NCBI GenBank assembly: GCA_964604875.1
Contig: CAZSAC010000022.1
Span: forward strand, 1-25,043
DNA from: JAVVSR01 sp964604875
Lineage (GTDB): Bacteria; Bacillota; Clostridia; Christensenellales; CAG-917
Reading direction: 5' to 3'
DNA: 25,043 nucleotides
Made by a program: the position numbers and the translations under genes. Under the pieces are notes generated by a model. That model did not search any database, was not told the DNA's origin, and was given only the letters and a program-made list of their open reading frames with translations. Below are positions 1 through 6,734 of this stretch, one piece after another; position 1 is the stretch's first letter; each line of letters begins with the position of its first letter.

Positions 1-1
1 A

Positions 2-583
2 AGTGGGTGTGGAAAGTCTACATTATTAAAATTGTTAAGAGGAATACTTGTGCCAAACCAAGGAACGATATTAATTAATGGAAAAAATGATGATCCTTCT
101 GAGATAATAAATTTTTCCTATGTTCAACAAGATTGTTATATGTTTAATCGAACTATTAAAGATAATATTGATTTAAAAAAAACTGATATGTTAGAAAAAA
201 TAAACGATGTTATAAATTTTGTAAATTTAAATGAATTTATTGAAAAATATGGTTTAGATAGATTAATAAATGAAGAAATTAATGAAATTTCTGGTGGTGA
301 AAAAGCACGAATTTCATTGGCAAGAGCATTATATGAGGATTTTGATGTTTTACTATTAGATGAGGTTACAGCTTCACTTGATGCTAAAAATGCTAAAGAA
401 ATTGAGCAGAAATTGATTCAATTAGAAAATAAACTGATTATAAATGTTTCACATAAAATTACAAAGGCAAATTTAGCTTTATACGATAATATATATTTAT
501 TAAAACAAGGAACAATAATTGAAAGTTGCAATATAGAGGATTTATATAATACAAGTTATATAAAAATTTACATTGAAAAATAA
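2..583 (+). CDS. ABC exporter ATP-binding domain (5' truncated by window edge)
   Basis: This is the C-terminal part of an ABC transporter ATPase. It reads in frame from base 2, before the first ATG at 32, and begins inside the Walker A motif (SGCGKST). The Q-loop segment (YVQQDCYMFNRTIKDNI) has the spacing usual in exporter-type ATPases. The signature ISGGEKARISLARAL, Walker B VLLLDE followed by a D-loop (SLD), and the H-loop His (NVSHK) are all present, so the nucleotide-binding domain looks functional. The membrane domain and any peptidase domain would lie upstream of the window. The gene is strikingly AT-rich compared with everything after base 2100. A small peptide gene starts 27 bases after the stop, which suggests export of a small peptide. 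The exporter class is seen in the sequence; the peptide substrate is inference. Confidence 0.88.
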   Translation, partial: SGCGKSTLLKLLRGILVPNQGTILINGKNDDPSEIINFSYVQQDCYMFNRTIKDNIDLKKTDMLEKINDVINFVNLNEFIEKYGLDRLINEEINEISGGEKARISLARALYEDFDVLLLDEVTASLDAKNAKEIEQKLIQLENKLIINVSHKITKANLALYDNIYLLKQGTIIESCNIEDLYNTSYIKIYIEK

Positions 584-597
584 TTTGTTAGCATAGA

Positions 598-606
598 AAG
601 GAGGTG
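598..606 (+). promoter_or_regulatory. Very strong Shine-Dalgarno site of the 33-residue peptide
   Basis: AAGGAGGTG sits a few bases before the ATG at 611 and is almost fully complementary to the 16S rRNA 3' end. It is the main reason for treating such a short frame as a gene. Confidence 0.8.
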
Positions 607-610
607 TGAA

Positions 611-712
611 ATGAAAAATTATATAAAACCAGAAATTGAAATTATTAATTTTGATGACTTGGAAGCATTATTAAGATGTGCTTGCAGTTCAGATGATACA
701 AATCCATATTAA
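611..712 (+). CDS. 33-residue peptide, candidate RiPP precursor
   Basis: A short gene with an excellent ribosome binding site, directly behind the ABC exporter ATPase. The peptide starts MKNYIKPEIEIINF. This is a leader-like segment with a Y-x-x-P-x-[IL] pattern similar to the one recognised by RRE/PqqD-type leader-binding proteins in several RiPP classes. It continues with an acidic/leucine stretch (DDLEALL) and ends in a small core-like tail, RCACSSDDTNPY, with two Cys, two Ser and one Thr. I do not recognise a named family. Small clostridial peptides with a K-P-E-I-E start are common, and many have no known function. Being next to an exporter supports a secreted, possibly modified peptide. 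No modification enzyme is visible, because the upstream genes are outside the window. The gene call is fairly safe; the RiPP role is inference. Confidence 0.6.
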   Translation: MKNYIKPEIEIINFDDLEALLRCACSSDDTNPY

Positions 713-782
713 TTAGAAACAGATTAAAATTAAAACATAGAATTTAAGACAATCTTGATTTGATTCAATTTGAGAAAACTTG

Positions 783-866
783 TTTTTCATAGGATTGAAC
801 ACCGACGACGTGAAGTATATTTTCGTCAACGGCGTTGCGGGCTATCAAAAAAAAGACACCCGATAA
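783..866 (+). pseudogene. C-terminal remnant of an unidentified plus-strand gene
   Basis: An open frame reads ...LNTDDVKYIFVNGVAGYQKKDTR and stops at 864-866, within a hairpin that looks like an intrinsic terminator. The composition (alternating hydrophobic residues, VNG turn) is protein-like and GC-richer than the preceding 780 bases. There is no start codon with a ribosome binding site. I read it as the tail of a gene whose front was lost at a junction near base 780. The family is not recognised. Confidence 0.3.
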
Positions 867-882
867 AATTGGTTGTCTTTTT
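851..882. terminator. Bidirectional hairpin with A/T flanks
   Basis: AAAAGACA (851-858) pairs with TGTCTTTT (874-881). The stem is extended by CC/GG around one bulged base, and A- and T-runs lie on both sides, so it could end transcripts from either direction. It sits between the remnant stopping at 866 and the minus-strand fragment stopping at 889. Confidence 0.5.
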
Positions 883-888
883 CCGTTG

Positions 889-1002
889 TTACTTGCGTAG
901 CATATCTGCCGCCCGTCGCAAAAACTCCGCTTTGTTTAATCCGTTCGCCTTGATAACTGCGTCGATGTCCGCCGCCTCGGTGGGCGATAACTTTGTCGCC
1001 CA
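889..1002 (-). pseudogene. C-terminal fragment resembling a ribbon-helix-helix / CopG-like protein
   Basis: The minus-strand frame ends ...KLSPTEAADIDAVIKANG LNKAEFLRRAADMLRK (stop 889-891). The pattern 'LSxxEAxxIDxxIKxxGLxKxEFLRxAA' is typical of small ribbon-helix-helix DNA-binding or relaxosome accessory proteins. The frame stays open upstream to about 1062, but it has no ATG, GTG or TTG start with a ribosome binding site, and it overlaps the end of the lipoprotein gene. I take it as a truncated relic, possibly from a mobile element. The family assignment rests on pattern only. Confidence 0.35.
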
Positions 1003-1004
1003 CG

Positions 1005-1579
1005 TTACGGATTGTCCTCCAAGTAGAGCCAGCCGTTGTCCCTTGTTTCCACCGATTTGATGTCAACTGGAAAATTTGCTGCTGTGTAGGTTTTGTTCTT
1101 TGTTGGCTTTACTAATAATCCCTCAAAGGAAAATGTCTGATTGTAATAAGACCTGTTTCCCCTCATTTCTAAGGTCAGCGTTTCTCCGATTGTGATTATG
1201 TCTTTCGCTTTATCTATATACCGAGTATCCACGGTTTCAAAAGGCAAATCACGACTCTTATTTGCATGATTTATTCTCGTATCTTGGCTTAAAAGATCGA
1301 TAAAATCTTGTTGATTTGAGGTGCCTTCGTCAAAATAAAAAGAAGCACAAGCGGTGTACAAACGTTTACATTCTTTTCAATAACATAAACTTTTTGGAAA
1401 TCTAGCGTTTCAAAAGCCACCTCAATGTCTTCCAAAATATCGCTTTCAAAACCTGCTTTTACAAAAGCATAAACCGAATTATCATTAGTCCATTCCAAGT
1501 TTTGGCTGTTACCGCACCCAAAGAATAGCCCTAAGCACATAACAAGCATCACTCCAAAAACAATTATCTTTTTTATCAT
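1005..1579 (-). pseudogene. Frameshifted small lipoprotein gene
   Basis: Two minus-strand frames join into one protein of about 190 residues. The first (from 1579) has a Lys-rich start, a hydrophobic segment and a lipobox-like LFFGC, so it should be exported and lipidated. It continues into VYVIEKNV and then runs off-frame. The second frame carries on with YTACASFYFDEG... and a beta-rich domain ending NGWLYLEDNP (stop 1005-1007). One extra A near 1365-1367 would restore IEKNVKRLYTACASF, so a single-base loss in a short A-run explains the break. An AGAGG site precedes the ATG. The function is unknown. The break is either a real inactivating mutation or a sequencing error; the degraded surroundings favour a real pseudogene. 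Confidence 0.6.
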
Positions 1580-1926
1580 ATTATCCTCTCCCCTTGAATA
1601 TCCTTTCTTATTTTATCCGCGTTTTTAAGTGGCGCGGGAATAATTGCAAGTTGCTACTAAGCAAAAAGTTTATATAAAAACACCATTTTAAAAATTGTAT
1701 AATTAGGCAAATCAAATAATTTTAAACAAAGCTGTTATATTATCCCTTAATGTTATTTTATTATCCAAATCATTATATGTCAATACAATATTTTTTACAA
1801 ACAACTAGTGATTTTTGAAAAGGTGATTTATTGATAAAATGTATTGGATTGTTGGCTCTAAATAGCGAGGCAAAGGTTATGTGCGCCTAAATCAAATGAA
1901 TTGGTAAGTTTCTATTAATACCTTCA
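1580..1926. other. Non-coding AT-rich interval
   Basis: Apart from the upstream region of the lipoprotein, I see no credible gene here on either strand. The sequence is AT-rich and contains scattered TATAAT-like words. No clear promoter pair, repeat or hairpin stands out. Confidence 0.5.
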
Positions 1927-2055
1927 GTAGGGGTTTGTCCCGTTAACGCGCTTGAACAAAAAGGATTTAACGCGCCTACAGTCAACAAGGAAAAGTGCAT
2001 AAAATGTGGCAAATGCGCAAGGTTCTGTCCAAAGCAAGCGCTTGTGTTAGAATAG
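1927..2055 (+). pseudogene. C-terminal remnant of a 4Fe-4S ferredoxin domain
   Basis: The plus frame reads VGVCPVNALEQKGF... followed by EKCIKCGKCARFCPKQAL and a stop at 2053-2055. It shows one complete C-x2-C-x2-C-x3-CP cluster motif and the last Cys-Pro of a preceding cluster (GVCPVNA), so it is the second half of a two-cluster ferredoxin module. An in-frame stop at 1897-1899 and the lack of a start site show that the front is gone. The parent could be a stand-alone ferredoxin or a larger enzyme with a ferredoxin tail; the remaining sequence does not decide. Confidence 0.6.
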
Positions 2056-2113
2056 TTGACTTTTTGGCAAAAAACTTATTCAATCGGCAAATAGACGTAC
2101 GGCATAATCAAAT

Positions 2114-2416
2114 TTACTTATCCTTGTTGTTATATTTTTTGTCAATAATTTTTCTAATGCCCACTGTAATAGCTATGCTCAATGGCAAAAAAGGCGTAAA
2201 CGGCGCAAGCCAAAACGCCTGACAAACGGCGGCAACGCCAAACCACCACTTATTTCCTGTTAAAAGCCCAATTAGGAATGGAACCCAAACTTCGCAACCG
2301 ATTACTGCAACAACTATCAAAAAAATAACCCAGTTTTTCCAGTCTTGCAACTGCAAAGCCAACCATTCTAATAGCTTTAAAAATTTACCCCAAAACGCAA
2401 CAAAAAAATCTTTCAT
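2114..2416 (-). CDS. Small membrane protein of unknown function
   Basis: A 100-residue protein with an amphipathic N-terminus (MKDFFVAFWGKFLKLLEWLALQLQDW), then about three hydrophobic segments (roughly residues 28-45, 44-55 with a short loop, and 62-88) and a Lys-rich tail (KKYNNKDK). It is rich in Trp and Phe. I do not recognise a family. It lies 62 bases downstream of aroA in the same direction, so it may be read through from aroBA. No strong Shine-Dalgarno precedes the ATG, so the start is uncertain. A membrane location is likely; nothing more can be said. Confidence 0.55.
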   Translation of the reverse strand: MKDFFVAFWGKFLKLLEWLALQLQDWKNWVIFLIVVAVIGCEVWVPFLIGLLTGNKWWFGVAAVCQAFWLAPFTPFLPLSIAITVGIRKIIDKKYNNKDK

Positions 2417-2478
2417 TTTGTAACCATAGTATTGTGCGGGCTTTCCTTTATATTTTAGTCATTTCTAACTTTACCATT

Positions 2479-3747
2479 TTATTGCCAAGCAACTATTTTT
2501 CCGCCCGCGCTTTCAAGATGTTTTAAAAAATCGGGATAAGATTTTTTTATACACTCCATACCGCGTAAGGTTGTCTCAAAATCGGCAGATACCGCTGCTA
2601 CCGCCGCCGCCATAGCTATTCTATGGTCGTTTGGTAAAATTATCTCTCCTCCACCGACAAGCCGACCGCCATATACGGTTAGAACATCGCCGTCTGTTTG
2701 ACATTTAACCCCGAAAGTGTCAAGCATTTTTATAGTTTCGTAAAGCCTGTCACTCTCTTTATATTTAAGTCGTCCGACACCTTTGATATGACTTATCCCC
2801 TTGGCTTTTGCCAAAAGCACCGCGGCAATCGGCACTATATCGGGGCAGTCCGAAGCGTCAAAGTCTACCGCTTGAAGCTCAGTTTTTTTGACAACAAGGC
2901 TTCCGCTTTCAAATTTTGAATATCCCCCCGCCTCTTTCAATACTTCAATTATCATTCTATCGCCTTGACCGGAGTTTTCGTTTATTCCGCATAACGTCAA
3001 TTCCCCCGTCAACGCAGCCGCGACTATGAAAAATGCCGCGCTACTCCAATCGCATTCAACCACATAACCGTCATTTATAAAATATGGTTGTTTGTCTATC
3101 TCAAAGATGTTATTGCCAATTTGATTGATGCAAACATTGTAGCGTTGCATAACCTCTTTTGTTAAGGCTAAATAGCTTTGAGAAGCAATCTCTCCTTCCA
3201 GTTTTATAACGCTTTTTCCGCTACCAAGCGGAGCTGCAAGCAAAAGCCCCGACGCAAACTGCGAGCTTTTTGACGCCTCAACAATAAACTCTCCCGAGGC
3301 TAGTTTATTGCTTATGGTAATGGAATTATGCGTTGATTGTATTATAACATTATGTTTTTCTAGCAAACCTACTATTTCGTTTAGCGGTCTTTGCAACAAT
3401 CTTTGCGTTCCACAAAAGGTTGCGTTTACTCCCAACATCGCAGAGATACTAAGCAAAAACCTCAGCGTTGTTCCGCTTTCGCGCGCATCGAATTCTATTT
3501 TCTTGCCACAAACCAAGCTTTTATCAATTGGTGTAACAACAATATCCTCGCCTGTTTTGATAAACCTTGCGCCAAGCTTTTCAAGACAATCGATTGTAGC
3601 TTCCAAATCGTCGCCCTCAAGCTTTCCGCAAATCTTAGACGGGAACTCGCTTAAAGCGGCGCAAATCAGCGCGCGGTGCGCAATCGATTTTGAAGACGGA
3701 ATTTCAACTTTCCCAAAAAGGGTTGACGGCGTAATAACGCTTATCAT
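2479..3747 (-). CDS. aroA: 3-phosphoshikimate 1-carboxyvinyltransferase (EPSP synthase)
   Basis: This enzyme transfers the enolpyruvyl group of PEP to shikimate-3-phosphate, the sixth step of the shikimate pathway, in the cytoplasm. At 422 residues it is the usual length. Visible family motifs include SSKSIAHRALICAAL near the N-terminus (substrate-binding Lys and Ser), ESGTTLRFLL, FCGTQRLLQRPLNEIVGLL, SSQFASGLLLAAPLG, a DCPDIVPIAAVLL segment, the RLKYKESDRL motif and the NDHRIAMAAAVAA motif near the C-terminus. All key positions look intact. The ATG overlaps the aroB stop codon (ATGA), so the two genes are translationally coupled and belong to one operon. No other shikimate genes are nearby. 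Confidence 0.97.
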   Translation of the reverse strand: MISVITPSTLFGKVEIPSSKSIAHRALICAALSEFPSKICGKLEGDDLEATIDCLEKLGARFIKTGEDIVVTPIDKSLVCGKKIEFDARESGTTLRFLLSISAMLGVNATFCGTQRLLQRPLNEIVGLLEKHNVIIQSTHNSITISNKLASGEFIVEASKSSQFASGLLLAAPLGSGKSVIKLEGEIASQSYLALTKEVMQRYNVCINQIGNNIFEIDKQPYFINDGYVVECDWSSAAFFIVAAALTGELTLCGINENSGQGDRMIIEVLKEAGGYSKFESGSLVVKKTELQAVDFDASDCPDIVPIAAVLLAKAKGISHIKGVGRLKYKESDRLYETIKMLDTFGVKCQTDGDVLTVYGGRLVGGGEIILPNDHRIAMAAAVAAVSADFETTLRGMECIKKSYPDFLKHLESAGGKIVAWQ

Positions 3748-4793
3748 AAGACGTAATCCCCAAACTTTTTAAGACTTGTTTTTTCAATTCTGCAATCGCC
3801 TAAACCACAGATATTGACAAAAGATATTTCGCCGTCTGCATTCATTTTCTTATCTGCGCATATGGCTTCCAATAATGTGTCTTTTTCAAGTTTAACTTCT
3901 TGTTTTAAATCGTACTTTTCTAAAAGAGTTTTTATACAGTCATAATCTTTTGTTGACAAAATCCCTGCTTTATGTGAGGCTTTTGCAATCATAAACAAGC
4001 CTTTTGTGACAGCTTCACCGTGAGGTATAGCATAATCTGAAACCTTCTCAATGGCGTGTCCAAGCGTATGCCCGAGATTAAGAAGTTTTCTGATTCCGCT
4101 TTCTTTTTCATCTGCCGAGACTATGTCCGCCTTCGCTTTAGCGCATAGAAATACAAACTCCTCAAGGTTGTTTTCGCCTAAACCGTTTGACAAAATTTCA
4201 CCTATTCTGTCCCCTGTTAGAACAGCGTATTTTATACCTTCTCCTATGCCGTTTTTCCACTCAGCGTCAGGCAGTGTAGAAAGCGTATCCACATCAAAAA
4301 ATACCGCTATCGGTTGATGAAACGCACCGACCAAATTTTTGCCTTGCTCTATATTTATGCCCGTTTTTCCACCTATTGAGGAATCTATCCCCGCCAATAA
4401 CGTCGTCGGGATTTGAACATAATCTATTCCCCTCAAATAGGTTGCGGCAACAAAGCCCGCTAGGTCGCCGACTACGCCACCGCCTAACGCCAATATCACG
4501 TCACCGCGAGTTAGGCGACGCTCAACCGCGTGATTTAATAGGTATTGATAAGAAGAAAAATTTTTGTTTACCTCACCTGCGCTAAACACGCAAAGCGATA
4601 CGTCAAAGCCAACATCTTTTAAAGACTTCATCAGCAATTTTGAATATAGTGGTGAAACGTTAGTATCGCTTACTATCATCGCTTTTCGCGCCGTCGGCTT
4701 TAGCTCTTTTAGTTTTGCGCCTACCGCACTCAGAAGCTCCCTACTGATTTCTATATTATATGGTTTTTTTAAAACTACTTGGATGTTTGTCAT
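3744..4793 (-). CDS. aroB: 3-dehydroquinate synthase
   Basis: This cytoplasmic NAD- and metal-dependent enzyme converts DAHP to 3-dehydroquinate, the second step of the shikimate pathway. At 349 residues it has normal length. It shows the NAD-binding glycine motif ALGGGVVGDLAGFVAATYLRG, the PTTLLAGIDSSIGGKTGIN segment, KNLVGAFHQP, and the metal-binding regions LNLGHTLGHAIE and HGEAVTKG with their His residues. The start ATG at 4793 follows a GAGGAG ribosome binding site. A promoter-like pair lies at 4844-4872. Further upstream, a separately initiated and terminated RNA (4870-5008) could act as a leader or be independent. Confidence 0.97.
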   Translation of the reverse strand: MTNIQVVLKKPYNIEISRELLSAVGAKLKELKPTARKAMIVSDTNVSPLYSKLLMKSLKDVGFDVSLCVFSAGEVNKNFSSYQYLLNHAVERRLTRGDVILALGGGVVGDLAGFVAATYLRGIDYVQIPTTLLAGIDSSIGGKTGINIEQGKNLVGAFHQPIAVFFDVDTLSTLPDAEWKNGIGEGIKYAVLTGDRIGEILSNGLGENNLEEFVFLCAKAKADIVSADEKESGIRKLLNLGHTLGHAIEKVSDYAIPHGEAVTKGLFMIAKASHKAGILSTKDYDCIKTLLEKYDLKQEVKLEKDTLLEAICADKKMNADGEISFVNICGLGDCRIEKTSLKKFGDYVL

Positions 4794-4843
4794 TTAGTGG
4801 CTCCTCTAGCTTAGGCTCATCATATCACACCGCTTTATGATAT

Positions 4844-4872
4844 TTTATACATTTAGCATTGTAATGTTACAA
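4844..4872 (-). promoter_or_regulatory. Candidate aroB promoter
   Basis: On the minus strand TTGTAA (4867-4872) and TATAAA (4844-4849) are separated by 17 bases, about 50 bases before the aroB ATG. The pair begins right after the T-tract of the upstream terminator, so aroBA may have its own promoter. Confidence 0.4.
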
Positions 4873-5008
4873 AAAAATAAACCGCGTCCTTTTCGACGCG
4901 GTTAAACTTTACTTGAAAACGACAAAGTCGCCTTATCTCACCACCTTGAAAATAGACTGCTTTATATAGGTAAATCGGTAAGACAGTAATATTACATATG
5001 TGCTCTTC
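4870..5008 (-). ncRNA. Candidate structured leader RNA or small RNA upstream of aroB
   Basis: A minus-strand promoter (TTGACA, 18 bases, TATAAT) at 5015-5044 predicts a start near 5008. The transcript would end about 139 bases later at a very good intrinsic terminator (4880-4903 plus a U-run). In between, GUCUUACC (4977-4984) can pair with GGUGAGAU (4935-4942) in an 8-base-pair stem with G-U pairs, and GCGAC-UUU-GUCGU forms a small hairpin. The 63-residue open frame covering it has no ribosome binding site and looks spurious. It fits no RNA family that I can recognise. It is either an attenuated leader of aroBA or a stand-alone small RNA. Confidence 0.45.
4871..4903 (-). terminator. Intrinsic terminator on the minus strand
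   Basis: AACCGCGTC (4880-4888) and GACGCGGTT (4895-4903) form a perfect 9-base-pair stem with a 6-base loop. On the minus strand it is followed by UAUUUUUUU. It ends the candidate RNA that starts near 5008, upstream of aroB. Confidence 0.8.
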
Positions 5009-5014
5009 TTTTCG

Positions 5015-5044
5015 ATTATAAGGGTTTAAATCAAAATTTGTCAA
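5015..5044 (-). promoter_or_regulatory. Strong promoter for the RNA upstream of aroB
   Basis: The minus strand carries consensus TTGACA (5039-5044) and consensus TATAAT (5015-5020) with an 18-base spacer. An 18-base near-palindrome lies just upstream (5056-5073). Confidence 0.6.
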
Positions 5045-5055
5045 CTGTTTTTTGA

Positions 5056-5073
5056 TTGCCTTATATAAAGCAA
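5056..5073. promoter_or_regulatory. Near-perfect palindrome, candidate operator
   Basis: TTGCCTTATATAAAGCAA is an 18-base inverted repeat with only one mismatched pair out of nine. It lies in the divergent region between gdhA and aroB, 12 bases upstream of the minus-strand -35 box. It is a plausible repressor or activator site, but AT-rich palindromes also arise by chance. Confidence 0.3.
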
Positions 5074-5136
5074 AAAATCTGAACTTTAGTTCATTGTTGT
5101 GCTAAAGTACTATTATTTTTTTGTTTTTTTATATTA

Positions 5137-5165
5137 TTGCCAAATGAAAACGCCTATGTTAGAAT
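5137..5165 (+). promoter_or_regulatory. gdhA promoter
   Basis: TTGCCA (5137-5142), a 17-base spacer and TAGAAT (5160-5165) on the plus strand, about 60 bases upstream of the gdhA start. Confidence 0.5.
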
Positions 5166-5228
5166 ACTGACATTATTTTTATTGTTTATCAAATTTTAAA
5201 AAAAATTTTTATATACAAGGAGCAAAAG

Positions 5229-6566
5229 ATGAATCCATATTGTGAAACCGTTTTGAATCAAGTTAGAAACCGTTTTCCAACTCAAAAGGAATTTGTTCAA
5301 GCTGCCACAGAAATCATCGAAAGTCTTTCTTTAGTTTTCGATAAACATCCCGAATACGAGAAGGCAGGCATTTTAGAACGTTTCGTTGAGCCGGAAAGAC
5401 AAATCAACTTCCGTGTTACTTGGATTGACGACCAAGGGAGAGTTCAGGTAAATACGGGATATCGTGTACAATTTTCCAGCGCAATCGGACCCTATAAGGG
5501 TGGCTTGCGTTTTCACCCTTCTGTCAGCAATTCCATTATTAAGTTTTTGGGGTTGGAACAAATTTTAAAAAACAGCTTGACGGGTATGCCTATCGGCGGA
5601 GCCAAAGGCGGAAGCAACTTTGACCCAAAGGGCAAATCCGATAACGAAGTAATGCGTTTTTGTCATTCGTTTATGATGGAGCTTTATCGTCACATCGGGG
5701 CAGACGTGGATATCCCCGCAGGAGACATCGGCGTTGGCGCAAGAGAAATCGGCTATCTTTACGGCTTTTATAAAAAAATAGCCAATAATAACGCTTGCGC
5801 GATGACGGGCAGAGGCGTACCGTACGGCGGTTCGTTGGTCAGAAAGGAAGCGACTGGATACGGTTTAGTTTATTTTACAAACGAAATGCTGCGCACCAAA
5901 GGGGAAAGTTTTGACGGCAAAACCGTTATTGTTTCAGGCTCGGGCAACGTTGCGATATACGCTACCGAAAAAGCCACTCAATTAGGCGCAAAAGTCATCG
6001 CGATGAGCGACTCCTCCGGCTACATATACGACGCTGAAGGCGTGGATTTAAAAATTATCAAGCAACTAAAGGAAGTTGAAAGAAGAAGGATTTCCGAGTA
6101 TGTTAAATACCGTCCTCAGGCAGATTTTGTGGCAGGTTGCGAGGGTATTTGGACACTACCTTGCGACATTGCGCTTCCTTGCGCCACTCAAAACGAGCTC
6201 AATTCAAAAAGCGCGGAAGCCTTGATTAAAAACGGCTGTATCGCAGTCAGCGAAGGCGCGAATATGCCAACTACTCTTGCAGCAGTAAAGCTTTTACACG
6301 ACAACAATATTTTATTTGGACCGGCAAAGGCCGCCAACGCAGGCGGTGTTGCCACCAGCGCCTTGGAAATGGCGCAGTCAAGCCAACGTATGTTTTGGAC
6401 GTTTGAAGAAGTGGACAAAAAATTGGAAGGCATTATGAAAAATATTTTTGAGTTGTGCGACGCTGCAGCCAAAGAGTACGACTGCAAAGGAAATTATGTT
6501 ATAGGGGCAAATATAGCAGGGTTTATCCGTGTTGCCGAAAGTATGATGGCGTTTGGCATTTGCTAA
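5229..6566 (+). CDS. gdhA: Glutamate dehydrogenase, hexameric type, probably NADP-specific
   Basis: This enzyme reversibly makes glutamate from 2-oxoglutarate and ammonium, the main ammonium entry route in many anaerobes. At 445 residues it matches the family length. The glutamate-binding PYKGGLRFHPSV lies at residues 88-99. The catalytic Lys is in GGAKGGSNFDPKG (Lys 126), followed by DIPAGDIGVGAREIGYLYG. The C-terminal Rossmann domain shows VSGSGNVAIYATEKA, and NAGGVATSALEMAQ closes the active site. The NADP preference follows from overall similarity to GdhA-type enzymes and is inference. An AAGGAG site precedes the ATG. It is transcribed alone, between its own promoter and the terminator at 6580. 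Confidence 0.96.
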   Translation: MNPYCETVLNQVRNRFPTQKEFVQAATEIIESLSLVFDKHPEYEKAGILERFVEPERQINFRVTWIDDQGRVQVNTGYRVQFSSAIGPYKGGLRFHPSVSNSIIKFLGLEQILKNSLTGMPIGGAKGGSNFDPKGKSDNEVMRFCHSFMMELYRHIGADVDIPAGDIGVGAREIGYLYGFYKKIANNNACAMTGRGVPYGGSLVRKEATGYGLVYFTNEMLRTKGESFDGKTVIVSGSGNVAIYATEKATQLGAKVIAMSDSSGYIYDAEGVDLKIIKQLKEVERRRISEYVKYRPQADFVAGCEGIWTLPCDIALPCATQNELNSKSAEALIKNGCIAVSEGANMPTTLAAVKLLHDNNILFGPAKAANAGGVATSALEMAQSSQRMFWTFEEVDKKLEGIMKNIFELCDAAAKEYDCKGNYVIGANIAGFIRVAESMMAFGIC

Positions 6567-6579
6567 ATTTTACATTTTT

Positions 6580-6607
6580 AAGGCGAGCCTTGCGCTCGCC
6601 TTTTTTA
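6580..6607 (+). terminator. gdhA terminator
   Basis: GGCGAGC (6582-6588) pairs perfectly with GCTCGCC (6594-6600), extended by AA/TT, and is followed by TTTTTT. It is a strong intrinsic terminator just after the gdhA stop. Confidence 0.9.
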
Positions 6608-6689
6608 TTGCAATTTTATCAGTTTAATAAGGTGTTTTTATACTTTCTTAGCAAATTGACTTAATAATATAAAACACAAAAAGAATATG

Positions 6690-6719
6690 TTGACACTAAT
6701 ATTAAAAAAAAGCTATAAT
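6690..6719 (+). promoter_or_regulatory. Promoter of the tungstate/molybdenum cofactor operon
   Basis: Consensus TTGACA (6690-6695) and consensus TATAAT (6714-6719) have an 18-base spacer. The predicted start near 6726 lies just before the riboswitch. Confidence 0.7.
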
Positions 6720-6734
6720 TGTAATACTAAATAT

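Noticed and set aside
770..1060. 96-residue plus-strand and 73-residue minus-strand frames
   Set aside because: Arg-rich or frame-shifted readings of the fragments described; other frames in the same bases give much more protein-like sequence.
4921..4950. AAGGTGGT in the RNA upstream of aroB resembles the T-box AGGGTGGTACCGCG element
   Set aside because: The following ACCGCG part does not match, the transcript (about 139 bases) is too short for a T-box stem I and specifier loop, and no AGUA/GAAC elements are visible.
4853..5044. 63-residue open frame on the minus strand upstream of aroB
   Set aside because: No ribosome binding site, its start overlaps the promoter, and it runs through a perfect terminator hairpin.
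5229..6664. Small open frames antisense to or overlapping gdhA
   Set aside because: Shadows of the well-conserved gdhA frame without start sites of their own.
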